Positions 1 to 11,059 of a DNA stretch of 64,000 nucleotides are shown piece by piece. The notes beneath the pieces are model-generated. The model saw only the letters and a list, made by a program, of their open reading frames with translations, was not told the DNA's origin and ran no database searches. The DNA comes from Deinococcus sedimenti (lineage in GTDB: Bacteria > Deinococcota > Deinococci > Deinococcales > Deinococcaceae). Every line of letters begins with the position of its first letter. Position 1 is the first letter of the stretch. A program made the position numbers and the translations under genes. The stretch is from positions 56,591 to 120,590 of the forward strand of contig NZ_BMQN01000008.1 in the NCBI RefSeq assembly GCF_014648135.1, in the 5' to 3' direction.

Positions 1-456
1 GACCGCCGCCCCCCCGGCACGGTACGCGTCCCCGGGCACATGGGCGTACTCCACGTGGATGGCCCGGTCGTACGCGTCGAACGCCTCCGGATCGGCCCCC
101 AGGACACTCAGGTCGGCGTCTACGAACAGCGCCTCCGCCCGCGTGGTCACGGGAACGGTGTGCCGGGTCGCGAGGATCAACGCCCGCACCTCCGCCTGAA
201 GCTCCCCGGACGCTCCCTGCGCGGCCAGCCACGCCCCGAACACATCCGCGCTGCGCACCTCGTTGTCCGCCGCGCGCGGATCGTAGATCAGGTCATGCCC
301 CCACGCGGCAAGCGCCAGCGCGGGCGTCCACACCCCCCGCCCCTCCAGCAGCGCCCGCACATGCGCCCCGGTGTGGTACGCCCGGCCCGGTTCGGCGTAG
401 AACGGCCCCGCGAACGCCTCGGCGGCGGTCAGCAGGGCCTGTTCGTGCGTCCCCAT
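1..456 (-). CDS. HD-superfamily metal-dependent phosphohydrolase, partial
   Basis: The C-terminus lies beyond the left edge of the window. The visible ~152 residues read like the predicted HD phosphohydrolases of the COG4339 type: an early YHTGAHV segment, then WGHDLIYDP (the HD metal ligands) and a DNEVRSAD segment. Such proteins are expected to be cytoplasmic metal-dependent phosphohydrolases, but the substrate is unknown. I chose the ATG at 456. The frame stays open upstream, with GTG codons at 459, 492 and 609, and no clear ribosome site, so the true N-terminus may be longer. It follows argR on the same strand. The family call is fairly secure; start and function are not. Confidence 0.65.
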   Translation of the reverse strand, partial: MGTHEQALLTAAEAFAGPFYAEPGRAYHTGAHVRALLEGRGVWTPALALAAWGHDLIYDPRAADNEVRSADVFGAWLAAQGASGELQAEVRALILATRHTVPVTTRAEALFVDADLSVLGADPEAFDAYDRAIHVEYAHVPGDAYRAGGAAV

Positions 457-617
457 CACGGATTCATCCGATTCCCGGTTATCCAGAACCACACCGGATA
501 ACCGCGCCGAAAGCGCGTCCAGGAAGGGCTCTGGACGCTGCGCGGTTCCATCTCCTGAAGACCGTTTCTCATTGCCACTCCCTTCGGTCGACCCTCGTCT
601 ACGACTCACCGCAAGAC

Positions 618-1088
618 TTACCCCAGCATCAGCGCGTGGAACTCTTCCATGATGTTCTCCGCGTCCGCCGTGGTCCGCGCCACCACGAAGATCGTGTCCT
701 CGCCCGCCAGCGTCCCGATGATGTCATCCCGCCGCACCCGGTCCAGCACCAGCGCCACGCCGGTCGCGTGCCCGTCCGCCGTGCGGATCACGAGCATGTT
801 CTCGCCCCGGTCGATGTCATGCACGAAATTCTGGAAGAGCCGCGCCAGTTCCTCCTGCGCGCCCACGTGCCCCGCCGTCTGCGCCAGGGCGTAGCGGTGG
901 CGGCCCTTCCCGACGGGAAGGCGCACCAGCCGCAGCTCGTTGATGTCACGACTGACGGTCGCCTGAGTGACCCGGATGCCCTCGGCCTGGAGGCGCTCGA
1001 CGAGTTCTCCCTGGGTGCTGACACTTTCGCGGGCGATGATGTCCTGAATGCGTTTCTGACGTTGTTCCTTGCTGAGCGTACCCGCCAT
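618..1088 (-). CDS. argR: Arginine repressor ArgR
   Basis: Arginine-responsive transcriptional regulator of about 156 residues, the usual family length. The N-terminal ~70 residues form the winged-helix DNA-binding domain (RIQDIIARE..., [12 protein letters not shown]). The C-terminal part is the hexamerisation and arginine-binding domain, with [12 protein letters not shown] matching the family's GT-AGDDT motif. The frame is open to 1166, but I start at the ATG at 1088 because a TATGCT box sits exactly 7 nt before it and the extra residues do not resemble ArgR. No arginine biosynthesis gene is nearby, so it presumably acts in trans. Its promoter spacer is palindromic, which would fit self-repression (inference). 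Confidence 0.93.
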   Translation of the reverse strand: MAGTLSKEQRQKRIQDIIARESVSTQGELVERLQAEGIRVTQATVSRDINELRLVRLPVGKGRHRYALAQTAGHVGAQEELARLFQNFVHDIDRGENMLVIRTADGHATGVALVLDRVRRDDIIGTLAGEDTIFVVARTTADAENIMEEFHALMLG

Positions 1089-1095
1089 TCCACAC

Positions 1096-1124
1096 AGCAT
1101 ATGCATATGCACTGCATAATTCAA
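1096..1124 (-). promoter_or_regulatory. argR leaderless promoter with palindromic spacer
   Basis: Read on the minus strand: -35 TTGAAT (1124-1119), a 17-nt spacer, -10 TATGCT (1101-1096), then 7 nt to the argR ATG at 1088, giving an essentially leaderless transcript. The spacer contains the perfect palindrome TGCATATGCA and a second TGCA half nearby. These are a plausible operator for ArgR itself, though they do not match a canonical ARG box closely. Confidence 0.6.
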
Positions 1125-1221
1125 TGACGGGCGTCCCGACGAGCAGAACCCCACCCAGCCCCTCACTGCGTGCTCACCCCCACCCGGCCTCCCCCCTCAA
1201 GGGGGAGGAGCAGACACAGCT

Positions 1222-2454
1222 TCAGCGGGCTGTGGGGAGGAGGCGTGCCGCCTCGGTCAGCAGGCGCTCGGCCACCTCGCGCTTGCTCACGCGCGGCCAG
1301 TCCTCATGCGACCCGTCCGCGCGGACCAGGGTCACCTGATTGTCGTCCCCGCCGAACGCCGTGCCCTCCCGCGTCGGGTAGTTCAGCAGGATGAAATCCG
1401 CGTTCTTCCGCTGCGCCTTGCCCGCCGCGCGCTCCACGCCCGCGTGCGTCTCCATCGCGAAGCCCACCAGCACCCGGTCCCCCTTCTCGCGGCCCAGCTC
1501 CGCCAGGATGTCCGGATTCGGCGTCAGGTGAACCGTCACGTCGCCCGCCACCTTCGCCTGCTTCTCGCCGCTCTGCGTGGCCGCGCGGTAGTCCGCGACC
1601 GCCGCCGTCATCACCACGATCCCTGCGTCCTGCGCGGCGTCCACCACCGCGTCCCGCAACTCCAGCGCCGACTCGATCCGCACCACCCGCACGCCCGCCG
1701 GATCCGGCAGCGTCACCGGGCCGGTCACGAGCGTCACGTCCGCGCCCCGGTCCCGGGCGGCCTCCGCGACCGCGAAGCCCATCTTCCCGCTCGACGGGTT
1801 GCTGATGAACCGCACCGGGTCCAGGTACTCCCGCGTCGGACCGGCCGACACGACCACCCGCACGCCCGCCAGATCCCGCACCGGAGCAGGGGAGGCCTCC
1901 CCGTTCAGCAGGGCCAGCGTGGCGTCCGCGATGTCCTCCGGCTCGCTCATGCGGCCCACGCCGCGCCCCTCACCGCGCGTGCCGAACGCCCCCACCTCCG
2001 GCCCCAGGAAGCGGTGCCCCCAGCCGCGCAGCACGTCCGCGTTCGCCTGCACCGCCGGGTGCGTCCACATCAGCTCGTTCATCGCGGGCACCCATAATAC
2101 GGGGGCGCGCACGCTCAGGAGCGTCGCCAGCGCCAGATCCCCCGCGTGCCCATGCGCCGCCCCGGCCAGCAACTCCGCCGACGCGCCCACCACCACTGCT
2201 GCGTCCACCCGCGCGTGCGTCAGGTGCAGCGCGTCCGGCCGCGCCTCGAACCAGTGCGCGTCCGTCCCCACCGGCCCGTCCGCCGCCGTGCTCAGGCTCA
2301 GTTCCGTGATGAACGCCAGCGCCGAGCGGGACGCAATCACCCGTACCTCCGCGCCACGCTCCCGCAACCGGCGCAGCACCGACGGGGCCTTCACCGCCGC
2401 CATGCTCCCCCCCACGATCACCAGCACGCACGGACGCTCATCAGCCGTTCTCAC
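1222..2454 (-). CDS. coaBC: Bifunctional phosphopantothenoylcysteine decarboxylase/synthetase CoaBC
   Basis: Two coenzyme A steps in one 410-residue protein. An N-terminal flavin-dependent decarboxylase domain (about 1-185) carries PAMNELMW with the substrate-binding Asn. A C-terminal CTP-dependent synthetase domain (about 190-400) carries [21 protein letters not shown] and TAAVADY. The segment that normally holds the catalytic cysteine (family pattern ACGE-G-GRM) reads [12 protein letters not shown], with no Cys; the only Cys in the protein is near residue 9. The GTG start at 2454 lies 6 nt after a TATCCT box (2461-2466), so it is probably leaderless. The next CoA gene, coaD, is 5 kb away. 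Confidence 0.9.
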   Translation of the reverse strand: MRTADERPCVLVIVGGSMAAVKAPSVLRRLRERGAEVRVIASRSALAFITELSLSTAADGPVGTDAHWFEARPDALHLTHARVDAAVVVGASAELLAGAAHGHAGDLALATLLSVRAPVLWVPAMNELMWTHPAVQANADVLRGWGHRFLGPEVGAFGTRGEGRGVGRMSEPEDIADATLALLNGEASPAPVRDLAGVRVVVSAGPTREYLDPVRFISNPSSGKMGFAVAEAARDRGADVTLVTGPVTLPDPAGVRVVRIESALELRDAVVDAAQDAGIVVMTAAVADYRAATQSGEKQAKVAGDVTVHLTPNPDILAELGREKGDRVLVGFAMETHAGVERAAGKAQRKNADFILLNYPTREGTAFGGDDNQVTLVRADGSHEDWPRVSKREVAERLLTEAARLLPTAR

Positions 2455-2478
2455 AGGTACAGGATAGGGGGTGAGGCG

Positions 2479-3207
2479 TCAGGCGGCAGTGAAACCGGGA
2501 GCCGGCGTCTCGCCTCCAGGGGAGAGGGGCAAGCTGACGCAGCGGTGGGCGATCCACAGCATGCTGGCGATCAGAACGTCTGCCAAGCCATTCCAGAGCA
2601 GTGCCAGTGCGGTGCCCTCCATCTCCGTCACTTCGAAAGCCACGAGCAGGATCATGCCCAGCGAGTTGATGGCCGCGATGACAGAGAGCCATTTGCCCCA
2701 GGACAACCAGATCAGCAGTCGCTCCCGCGTCGGATATGAACTGTATTTCTCAAGTCCGGTCAGCACGCCAGTGGCATCAACCAGCCATTCCCGTAATGCA
2801 CCACAGAAAAATCTGTAGATGATCGTCGGCAGGACAGGTGACAAGATCACTACCAGAACCGCGCGCAGGGCTGTGGGCGGCGCTGGCAGGTTGGGCAGCT
2901 GCGTCACCCAGCTCGCCACGCCCAAAGTGAGCACCGAGACCGCTGGGATGACAGGCAACCATTTCAACATCTGATGGGCGAGTCGCGCCCGAGCAGGCAG
3001 ATGCCTGAGATTTCCTGTGCCGACTGAATGAACCCATCGTTGAACGAGTAAAGAGACGATCAAGGATGGGATAGTCAGGACACCGATCGCGGCGATTTCA
3101 GGTGGTGAGGCGTCCACTGCATACAGGACCAACTGGACACCAACTGCCAGCATGACTGCCAGCATCAGATGGGACAGGGTCAACCAGGGGCTGCGGAGTG
3201 GATACAC
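2479..3207 (-). CDS. Multi-pass membrane protein of unknown function
   Basis: A 242-residue protein that I do not recognise. It has about six hydrophobic segments: roughly 12-30, 38-55, 83-100, 110-130, 165-185 and 195-220. A hydrophilic stretch in the middle contains SSYPTRERLLIWLSWGKW. The C-terminus (PLSPGGETPAPGF) is low-complexity and translates a GC-rich sequence that may be intergenic repeat captured by the reading frame. The start is a GTG at 3207. Codon use is less GC-biased than the neighbouring coaBC. It stands alone between coaBC and the phoU terminator. Confidence 0.7.
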   Translation of the reverse strand: MYPLRSPWLTLSHLMLAVMLAVGVQLVLYAVDASPPEIAAIGVLTIPSLIVSLLVQRWVHSVGTGNLRHLPARARLAHQMLKWLPVIPAVSVLTLGVASWVTQLPNLPAPPTALRAVLVVILSPVLPTIIYRFFCGALREWLVDATGVLTGLEKYSSYPTRERLLIWLSWGKWLSVIAAINSLGMILLVAFEVTEMEGTALALLWNGLADVLIASMLWIAHRCVSLPLSPGGETPAPGFTAA

Positions 3208-3277
3208 CCCACTATTGAATCACCTTGGTTATTCACAGGCGACCGACGATGACCCGTTGCAGACGCCCTAACCGATG

Positions 3278-3312
3278 AAAAACCGCCCCCCGTTCCCGGC
3301 AGGGCGGCGTCG
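3278..3312 (-). terminator. Intrinsic terminator after phoU
   Basis: On the minus strand a GC-rich hairpin (CCGCCCTGCC...GGGGGGCGG, arms within 3283-3308) is followed directly by TTTTT. It lies just downstream of the phoU stop. Confidence 0.75.
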
Positions 3313-3324
3313 CGTCTTCTGGGT

Positions 3325-3969
<645 letters not shown>

Positions 3970-4013
3970 GGGGACTCCTGTGTTGAACGTAGCACCCCGC
4001 ACGGCGGGGGAGT

Positions 4014-4029
4014 GTCAGGGAACGGTCAG
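4014..4029 (-). promoter_or_regulatory. Candidate Pho box upstream of phoU
   Basis: GTCAG at 4014-4018 and again at 4025-4029, an 11-bp period (one helical turn), in the gap between phoR and phoU. The same spacing and sequence occurs upstream of phoB. On the coding strand each half reads CTGAC. A TACGTT box lies between it and the ribosome site of phoU. This is an inference from symmetry and context; no Deinococcus PhoB site is assumed. Confidence 0.45.
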
Positions 4030-4041
4030 CTGAAGAGGACG

Positions 4042-5006
4042 TTATCCGATCCCGCCCACGCCGGGGAGGGTGAAGCAGAAGGCGTTCGCGTCGCCGCGCC
4101 GCTCGGCCCACGCCTGCCCGCCCCAGCCGTGCACGATGCTCCGGACGATGTACAGGCCCATGCCGCTGCCCTGCCCGGTCGCGGCGCGGCCCCGCGTGTG
4201 CGCCTTGAACAGACTCTCGGTGTCGGGAATGGGCGTGCCCCGGTCGAGGACGCTCACCTCGATCCAGGTGCCGCGCTCATGGGTCTGCACCTCGACCTGA
4301 GCGGCGGGCGGGCCGTACTTCAGGGCGTTCTCGATGAGGTTCAGCAGCACCTGCAGCAGCTTGTCCGGGTCGGCCCGCACGAGGTGATCCTGCCCGAACG
4401 TGACGCTGGCCCGGCGGGCGTTCAGGTCGGCGGTCAGCAGCCGCTCGGCGCGCGCGAAGGCCTCCGCGAGTGGCAGGGTGCGGGCGCGGGTGGGCCGGAA
4501 CCCCACGGCGAGGTCCTCCGCGAGCCGGGCGAGACGCTCGGTTTCCTGGAGGCCCTGCCGCACGAAGTTCTGCGCGAGGTCGCGGGGCATGTCGTACTCC
4601 AGGGCCTCCAGCACGCCGCGCAGCGCCGCGACGGGCGTGCGGAACTCGTGCGAGAGCACCGCCGTCGCCTCGCGCAGTTCCGCCTCGCGGCGGCGGTGCT
4701 CGGTGACGTCCTCGACGATCAGCGCGCCGCACGCGCCGTCGCGGGTGGCGGTGCAGCGCAGCGTGCGGCCCGTGACTTCCAGTTCCAGCTCCCCGCCGCG
4801 TTCCAGCAGGGTCTCCAGGGTGTGGCGGCGCACGACCTCCAGCACCGGGCGGCCCGACGCGCGCTCCTGCGGGACGCCCCACAGGCGCGCGGCGGCGGCG
4901 TTCACGCGCGTGACCAGCCCCTCACGCGTCAGCAGAACCGCCTGCGGCAGCGAGTCGATCCAGTGATCAGGCGCTTCCACGGCGCTGCCGGTGGCGTCCG
5001 GGGCCG

Positions 5007-5010
<4 letters not shown>
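4042..5010 (-). CDS. phoR: PAS-domain sensor histidine kinase, PhoR-like
   Basis: A 322-residue histidine kinase with an N-terminal PAS domain (about 15-105), a HisKA dimerisation domain with the phospho-acceptor His121 in LSHEFRTP, and a HATPase_c domain with NLIENALKYG (N box) and GSGMGLYIV (G2 box). No transmembrane segment is visible, unlike classical PhoR, so sensing is probably cytoplasmic, perhaps through PhoU. Its start overlaps the stop of the response-regulator gene by 4 nt, so the two are translationally coupled. The name PhoR rests on the adjacent phoB-like and phoU genes. Confidence 0.85.
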
Positions 5011-5696
<686 letters not shown>

Positions 5697-5714
5697 GTCC
5701 CTTCATTCTTAGGG

Positions 5715-5735
5715 GTCAGGTCAGGCGAGTGTCAG
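5715..5735 (-). promoter_or_regulatory. Candidate Pho box upstream of phoB
   Basis: Three GTCAG units at 5715-5719, 5720-5724 and 5731-5735. The last two are 11 bp apart, exactly as in the site upstream of phoU. They lie 19-39 nt before the phoB start codon, which would fit autoregulation. A TAAGAAT stretch (5711-5705) between the repeats and the ATG could be the -10 box. Confidence 0.45.
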
Positions 5736-5905
5736 CTCCGCCCCACAGTTGACCGGCCCTACACTCGACCCGCATGGAATCGGGGTGCCCCTCGCCGGGC
5801 CGCGCAGGCTGGACATCGGTGGCGTTCGCCCCTGTCACCTCATGGCGGCCTGCGGTACGCTGCTGGGTGCAACCGCGCGCCATTCCCGGCGCTGGGAGCC
5901 GTGCA

Positions 5906-5956
<51 letters not shown>

Positions 5957-5971
5957 ACGCAAGGAGCGAAC

Positions 5972-7186
<1,215 letters not shown>

Positions 7187-7200
7187 CCCAACCACATGGA

Positions 7201-7234
7201 CGCGCCGCCCCCGGTTCAGGCTGGGGGCGGCGCG
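7201..7234. terminator. Bidirectional hairpin between metK and coaD
   Basis: A perfect 12-bp stem, CGCGCCGCCCCC paired with GGGGGCGGCGCG, with a 10-nt loop, between convergent metK and coaD. TTCTT follows on the plus strand; the T-tract is weak, but position and stem strength favour a shared terminator. Confidence 0.7.
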
Positions 7235-7244
7235 TTCTTCTGCT

Positions 7245-7787
<543 letters not shown>

Positions 7788-8366
7788 TTACCCGATTTCG
7801 CCGTCATCGTCGCCGTCCGCGTCCGGTTCCGGGGCGTCCGGGTGCCAGTACAGCGTCAAAGTGTTGCTGCCGTACTCGCGTTCCTCCCGCGTGAAGCCCG
7901 CGTGCTCGGGCAGGTGCAGCCGGTCCGGATGCTGGCACACCAGCAGCCCGCCGGGTGCGAGGACGCCGCTGGCGAGAATCTGCGCGGTCAGTTTCGGGAT
8001 GTCCGCCTCGTACGGCGGGTCGCTGAACACCACGTCGAACTGCCCCAGGCGCTTCAGGAGTGCCCCGGCGTCCCCCTTCACGATCCGCACCCGCAGGTCC
8101 AGCGCGCGGGCGTTCGTCTCCAGTGCCCGCACGGCGCGCGCGTCCTTCTCGACCAGCGTCACGCGGTACCCGCGACTGGCGGCCTCCAGCCCGATCGCGC
8201 CGCTCCCACCGTGCAGGTCGATGAACTCCGGGTAGCGTCCGGCGGGTGCGCGGGCGGCGAGCAGGTCGAACAGGCTCTTGCGGACGCGCGCGCCGCTGGG
8301 CCGGGCGCTGTCGGGCACCTGCAGGCTGCGGCCCTTCGCGGTGCCGCCCAGGATGCGCAGGCTCAT
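7788..8366 (-). CDS. rsmD: 16S rRNA (guanine966-N2)-methyltransferase RsmD
   Basis: An S-adenosylmethionine-dependent methyltransferase of 192 residues acting on the small ribosomal subunit. It has the RsmD N-terminus LRILGGTAKGRSLQVP, R-VRKSLFDLLAAR, an SAM-binding stretch (FIDLHGGSGAIGLEAASRG) and the catalytic DPPY in VVFSDPPYEAD. The C-terminus is acidic. It is the first gene of a two-gene unit with coaD. No strong ribosome site precedes the ATG at 8366. Confidence 0.93.
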   Translation of the reverse strand: MSLRILGGTAKGRSLQVPDSARPSGARVRKSLFDLLAARAPAGRYPEFIDLHGGSGAIGLEAASRGYRVTLVEKDARAVRALETNARALDLRVRIVKGDAGALLKRLGQFDVVFSDPPYEADIPKLTAQILASGVLAPGGLLVCQHPDRLHLPEHAGFTREEREYGSNTLTLYWHPDAPEPDADGDDDGEIG

Positions 8367-8442
8367 GGCTGGCCCCTGCGGAGGTGGGTGGGGGAGGGGA
8401 ACGTCATCCCTTCAGGATAGAGCACGCTGCACTTGACCCGGC

Positions 8443-8697
8443 TCAGCCCAGGTGCGGCGCGGCGGCGTCGAAGCCGTCCAGCGCGCCGGGCTGGAGCTGC
8501 CAGTCCTCGCCGTCCCGCGTGGCCTGCCCGGCCTGCACGAGGCGGTTCAGTTCCGCCTCCACACGCTGTTGCACGCGCCGCAGCGGCATGCCTTCCGCGC
8601 CCTCCACGCCGCGCCACGTCAGGAACGCGCGGTGAAAGGCGGGCAGGTCGTCAAGGCCCACGTGGGTTTCCAGGGCGCGCCAGCTGATGCTCGTCAT
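8443..8697 (-). CDS. Small conserved-looking hypothetical protein
   Basis: An 84-residue protein that I do not recognise: WRALETHVGLDDLPAFHRAFLTWRG, then a helical stretch RRVQQRVEAELNRLVQAG, and an acidic/hydrophobic end. It looks all-helical with a possible winged-helix flavour. The ATG at 8697 ends the open region compatible with its codon pattern; a longer upstream reading of the same frame is antisense to two real genes and was not accepted. It is divergent from the 8743 gene, with 45 nt between the starts. Confidence 0.6.
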   Translation of the reverse strand: MTSISWRALETHVGLDDLPAFHRAFLTWRGVEGAEGMPLRRVQQRVEAELNRLVQAGQATRDGEDWQLQPGALDGFDAAAPHLG

Positions 8698-8742
8698 GCC
8701 ACCCGTTCTACGCCGTGCGATGGGCCGCGTACAATGGCGGGC

Positions 8743-9009
<267 letters not shown>

Positions 9010-9022
9010 TTCCGGTGCTCGC

Positions 9023-9499
9023 GTGATCGTCGAGGCGACGCAGGACTTCACGCTGCCCTGGACCGGGGGCGACGCGGCGGCGCTGGCGTTCGTGCGCGAC
9101 CCGGCCCGCGCGCTGGCCCGCGTGCGCTTCCTGCGCGACCTGCGCGCCGACGCAGGCGGCGTGCGTGGCGAACTGCTCGTGCCGCTGCCCGGTCTGGGCG
9201 AGGTGGACCTGCCGTTCCACAGCGTCCTGACCCCCACGCCGGACGGTGGGACGCTCTCCCCGCAGCCCATCAGCGGCGAGCGCGCGTGGGTGGAGGTCGC
9301 CGGGCAGGCCCGCCTGGACGGGGGCGCGCTGCACTTCGCGTTCCAGTTCCGCGCGCACCTCGCCACGCCGGACGCGCAGGGCTGGGGCGGCGCGGCCTTC
9401 GAGAAGATGATCCGCGCCGCCGCCGGACGCACCCTGGAGCGCGTGGCCCGCGAACTGCCCGCCGGAATCGCCCAGGCCGCGCAAGTGATGGAAACCTGA
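9023..9499 (+). CDS. Deinococcus-type protein, possibly DUF3809
   Basis: A 158-residue protein starting with GTG (MIVEATQDFTLPWTGGDAAALAFVRDP). The pattern, a beta-rich front half (GGVRGELLVPLPGLGEVDLPFHS) and a C-terminal amphipathic helix (AAFEKMIRAAAGRTLERVA), suggests a START-like or lipid-binding-type fold; this is a guess. It resembles what I recall as DUF3809, a family largely restricted to Deinococcus. It is the second gene of a two-gene unit with the 88-residue protein upstream. Confidence 0.7.
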   Translation: MIVEATQDFTLPWTGGDAAALAFVRDPARALARVRFLRDLRADAGGVRGELLVPLPGLGEVDLPFHSVLTPTPDGGTLSPQPISGERAWVEVAGQARLDGGALHFAFQFRAHLATPDAQGWGGAAFEKMIRAAAGRTLERVARELPAGIAQAAQVMET

Positions 9500-9649
9500 G
9501 TTGAAGTGGCGTGTCAGAGCAGTAGATGTGACCGTGAGTTGGAAGCTCACTGAGCTGGAGCGGAACGGTTACTCACTTCAAGGGACCTGCGGAAGAGTGC
9601 CGATATATCCCTCAATATTTAAGGGTCGGTCAAACCACAGAAAATAGAT

Positions 9650-10165
9650 TCAAGAGGTGATTCTTTGCCGAATTATCTCCAAAGCCACATCGGCTAAATG
9701 TGAAATCGGGATACCGTCGAAACTGCTACCATTATCTTCTTCACGAACTTTCTCCAATGCTTTAATGGATTGCCTGTCTCCATAGTGCATGAGCTCCTGG
9801 ACGGCTTCTGCTCTTATTGTTTCATTTGCCTCTTTTGTGGCAATCGCCTCCAGCATTCTTATTGCTGGCGCGCAGTTGACTTCTGATAATATCGTTATAT
9901 ACCAAGTTTTTTCGGCATCTGGGCATGATTCATATTCTTTATAAATTAAAGAAGCTGCTAAATGGGGATACATATGTAAAAGCAGAATCATTAAAATTCT
10001 GGCCGCAGATGGCTTGCTGATTTTATAAGCAGCTGTTAAATATTTGGGTAAATTATCGCCATATATGCTTTTCAATTTGATTATCTCGTCTTTGTCAAAA
10101 TCGTAAGCACGATTTTGATAGGAAGATACATATTTATCTATATAATTATTTACGTCATCTGTCAT
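9650..10165 (-). CDS. Helical-repeat protein of foreign base composition
   Basis: A 171-residue soluble protein I do not recognise. The C-terminal half reads like HEAT-type repeats (ILSEVNCAPAIRMLEAIATKEANETIRAEAVQELMHYGDRQSIKALEKV). The N-terminus is polar and Tyr/Asp-rich (NNYIDKYVSSYQNRAYDFDKD). It is AT-rich and uses Ile, Lys and Asn codons rarely seen in neighbours, so it was probably acquired recently. Lone proteins of this size and style are often immunity proteins of polymorphic toxin systems, but no toxin is present here and that is only a guess. Confidence 0.75.
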   Translation of the reverse strand: MTDDVNNYIDKYVSSYQNRAYDFDKDEIIKLKSIYGDNLPKYLTAAYKISKPSAARILMILLLHMYPHLAASLIYKEYESCPDAEKTWYITILSEVNCAPAIRMLEAIATKEANETIRAEAVQELMHYGDRQSIKALEKVREEDNGSSFDGIPISHLADVALEIIRQRITS

Positions 10166-10314
10166 TTTGGTTCCCTCAATCGGTCCGCAGGCTTGTATTG
10201 CTGTGCGTAAACATAGGAGAAAAACAATTTTTAATACTAGAAGCGCTTATATATGATGGCTTAAATAACGTGAATGTCTCGATAAGTTATAATTACGTGC
10301 CATAGATATTTGAA

Positions 10315-10428
10315 TCATTGGCGAAGAGATGTTAATTTGCTCGCGATGTCATCCAATTCGGCTGCTATCGCCGGATTTAAGGGTAGTTTTAATGAAGTAG
10401 TGAGCTTTGCCGAATTTGGATAACTCAT
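10315..10428 (-). CDS. Possible 37-residue ORF in the AT-rich patch
   Basis: Open frame from the ATG at 10428 to a TGA at 10315, with AAAGG 6 nt upstream. The peptide begins MSYPNSAKLTTSLKLPLNP and ends in an amphipathic helix (AAELDDIASKLTSLRQ). It may be a small gene co-transferred with the 9650-10165 gene, or a remnant. Length alone gives little coding support. Confidence 0.25.
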   Translation of the reverse strand: MSYPNSAKLTTSLKLPLNPAIAAELDDIASKLTSLRQ

Positions 10429-10485
10429 ATGCAACCTTTAATACTATGTTGAACTGGACGATCCAACTAAGCGTGGAAGTCCAAT

Positions 10486-10523
10486 CAGATCGGCCTCGGA
10501 AATAGTCTTCCGAGGCCGATCTG
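10486..10523. terminator. Perfect 16-bp hairpin behind rsfS
   Basis: Arms 10486-10501 (CAGATCGGCCTCGGAA) and 10508-10523 are perfect reverse complements with a 6-nt loop. It lies 14 nt after the rsfS stop and borders the AT-rich patch. A T-tract is missing on either side, so terminator function is inferred from stem strength and position. Confidence 0.55.
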
Positions 10524-10536
10524 AGTCATGACATCC

Positions 10537-10908
10537 TCAGGCTTTGACTTCGGGTTCGGGGAAGTCGAGGACGCGCGCGTCGCTCCAGAGGCCTTCGAGG
10601 TCGTAGTACTCGCGGGCGTCCTTGGTCATGATGTGCACGACGACGCTGCCGCCGAACGCGAGGAGCAGCCAGCGTTCGCTGGGGCCTTCGACGCTGGGGC
10701 GGGGCAGGCCGGTCGCCTGGGCTTTCTCGCGGATGTTCTCCTGCACGGCGTTCAACTGCAGTCCGGCGCTGGCGGTGCAGATCACGAAGTACTCGAGGGT
10801 GCTGCTGACGTCGGTCAGGTCGAGCACGGTGACGTCTTCGGCGCGGCGTTCGCGGGCGGCGTCCACGATGGCGCGCAGCTGGTTCATGGTGTTGGTGTCG
10901 GGGGTCAT
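10537..10908 (-). CDS. rsfS: Ribosomal silencing factor RsfS
   Basis: Binds ribosomal protein L14 (uL14) and blocks joining of the ribosomal subunits when nutrients are low. At 123 residues it has typical RsfS motifs: LDLTDVSSTLEYFVICTASAGLQLNAVQENI, then ERWLLLAFGGSVVVHIMTKDAREYYDLEGLW. It is the last gene of a yqeK, LCP-family gene, rsfS cluster. This order is widespread in bacteria, often with nadD in front; nadD is not here. The ATG at 10908 is the likely start. Confidence 0.95.
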   Translation of the reverse strand: MTPDTNTMNQLRAIVDAARERRAEDVTVLDLTDVSSTLEYFVICTASAGLQLNAVQENIREKAQATGLPRPSVEGPSERWLLLAFGGSVVVHIMTKDAREYYDLEGLWSDARVLDFPEPEVKA

Positions 10909-11059
10909 GGGGGCTCCGGGTGTTGAGTGGGGGCGGTGGGTGTTCTGGCGCGCGGCGCGGCGGGCCTGGGGTGGCCTGAGCGGGCCGGGGCGCGCTGCAA
11001 TGGGTCAGTCTACAGGGCGCGGGGCGGGACACGCCCCTGCCGTGACTTCATTTCGCGGG

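Larger units (their letters stand above)
9500..10490. other. AT-rich patch, probably acquired
   Basis: About 1 kb with base composition strikingly lower in G+C than both flanks (runs such as ataattatttacg and aattttta). It contains the 171-residue gene at 9650-10165 and possibly a 37-residue reading frame at 10315-10428. I see no integrase, transposase, terminal repeats or target duplication. The edges fall between the 9023-9499 gene and the hairpin behind rsfS. Confidence 0.6.

Noticed and set aside
1096..1124. RDRM-type DdrO site at argR
   Set aside because: TTATG and CATA are present but separated by 5 rather than 7 nt and the right half does not end in CATAA.
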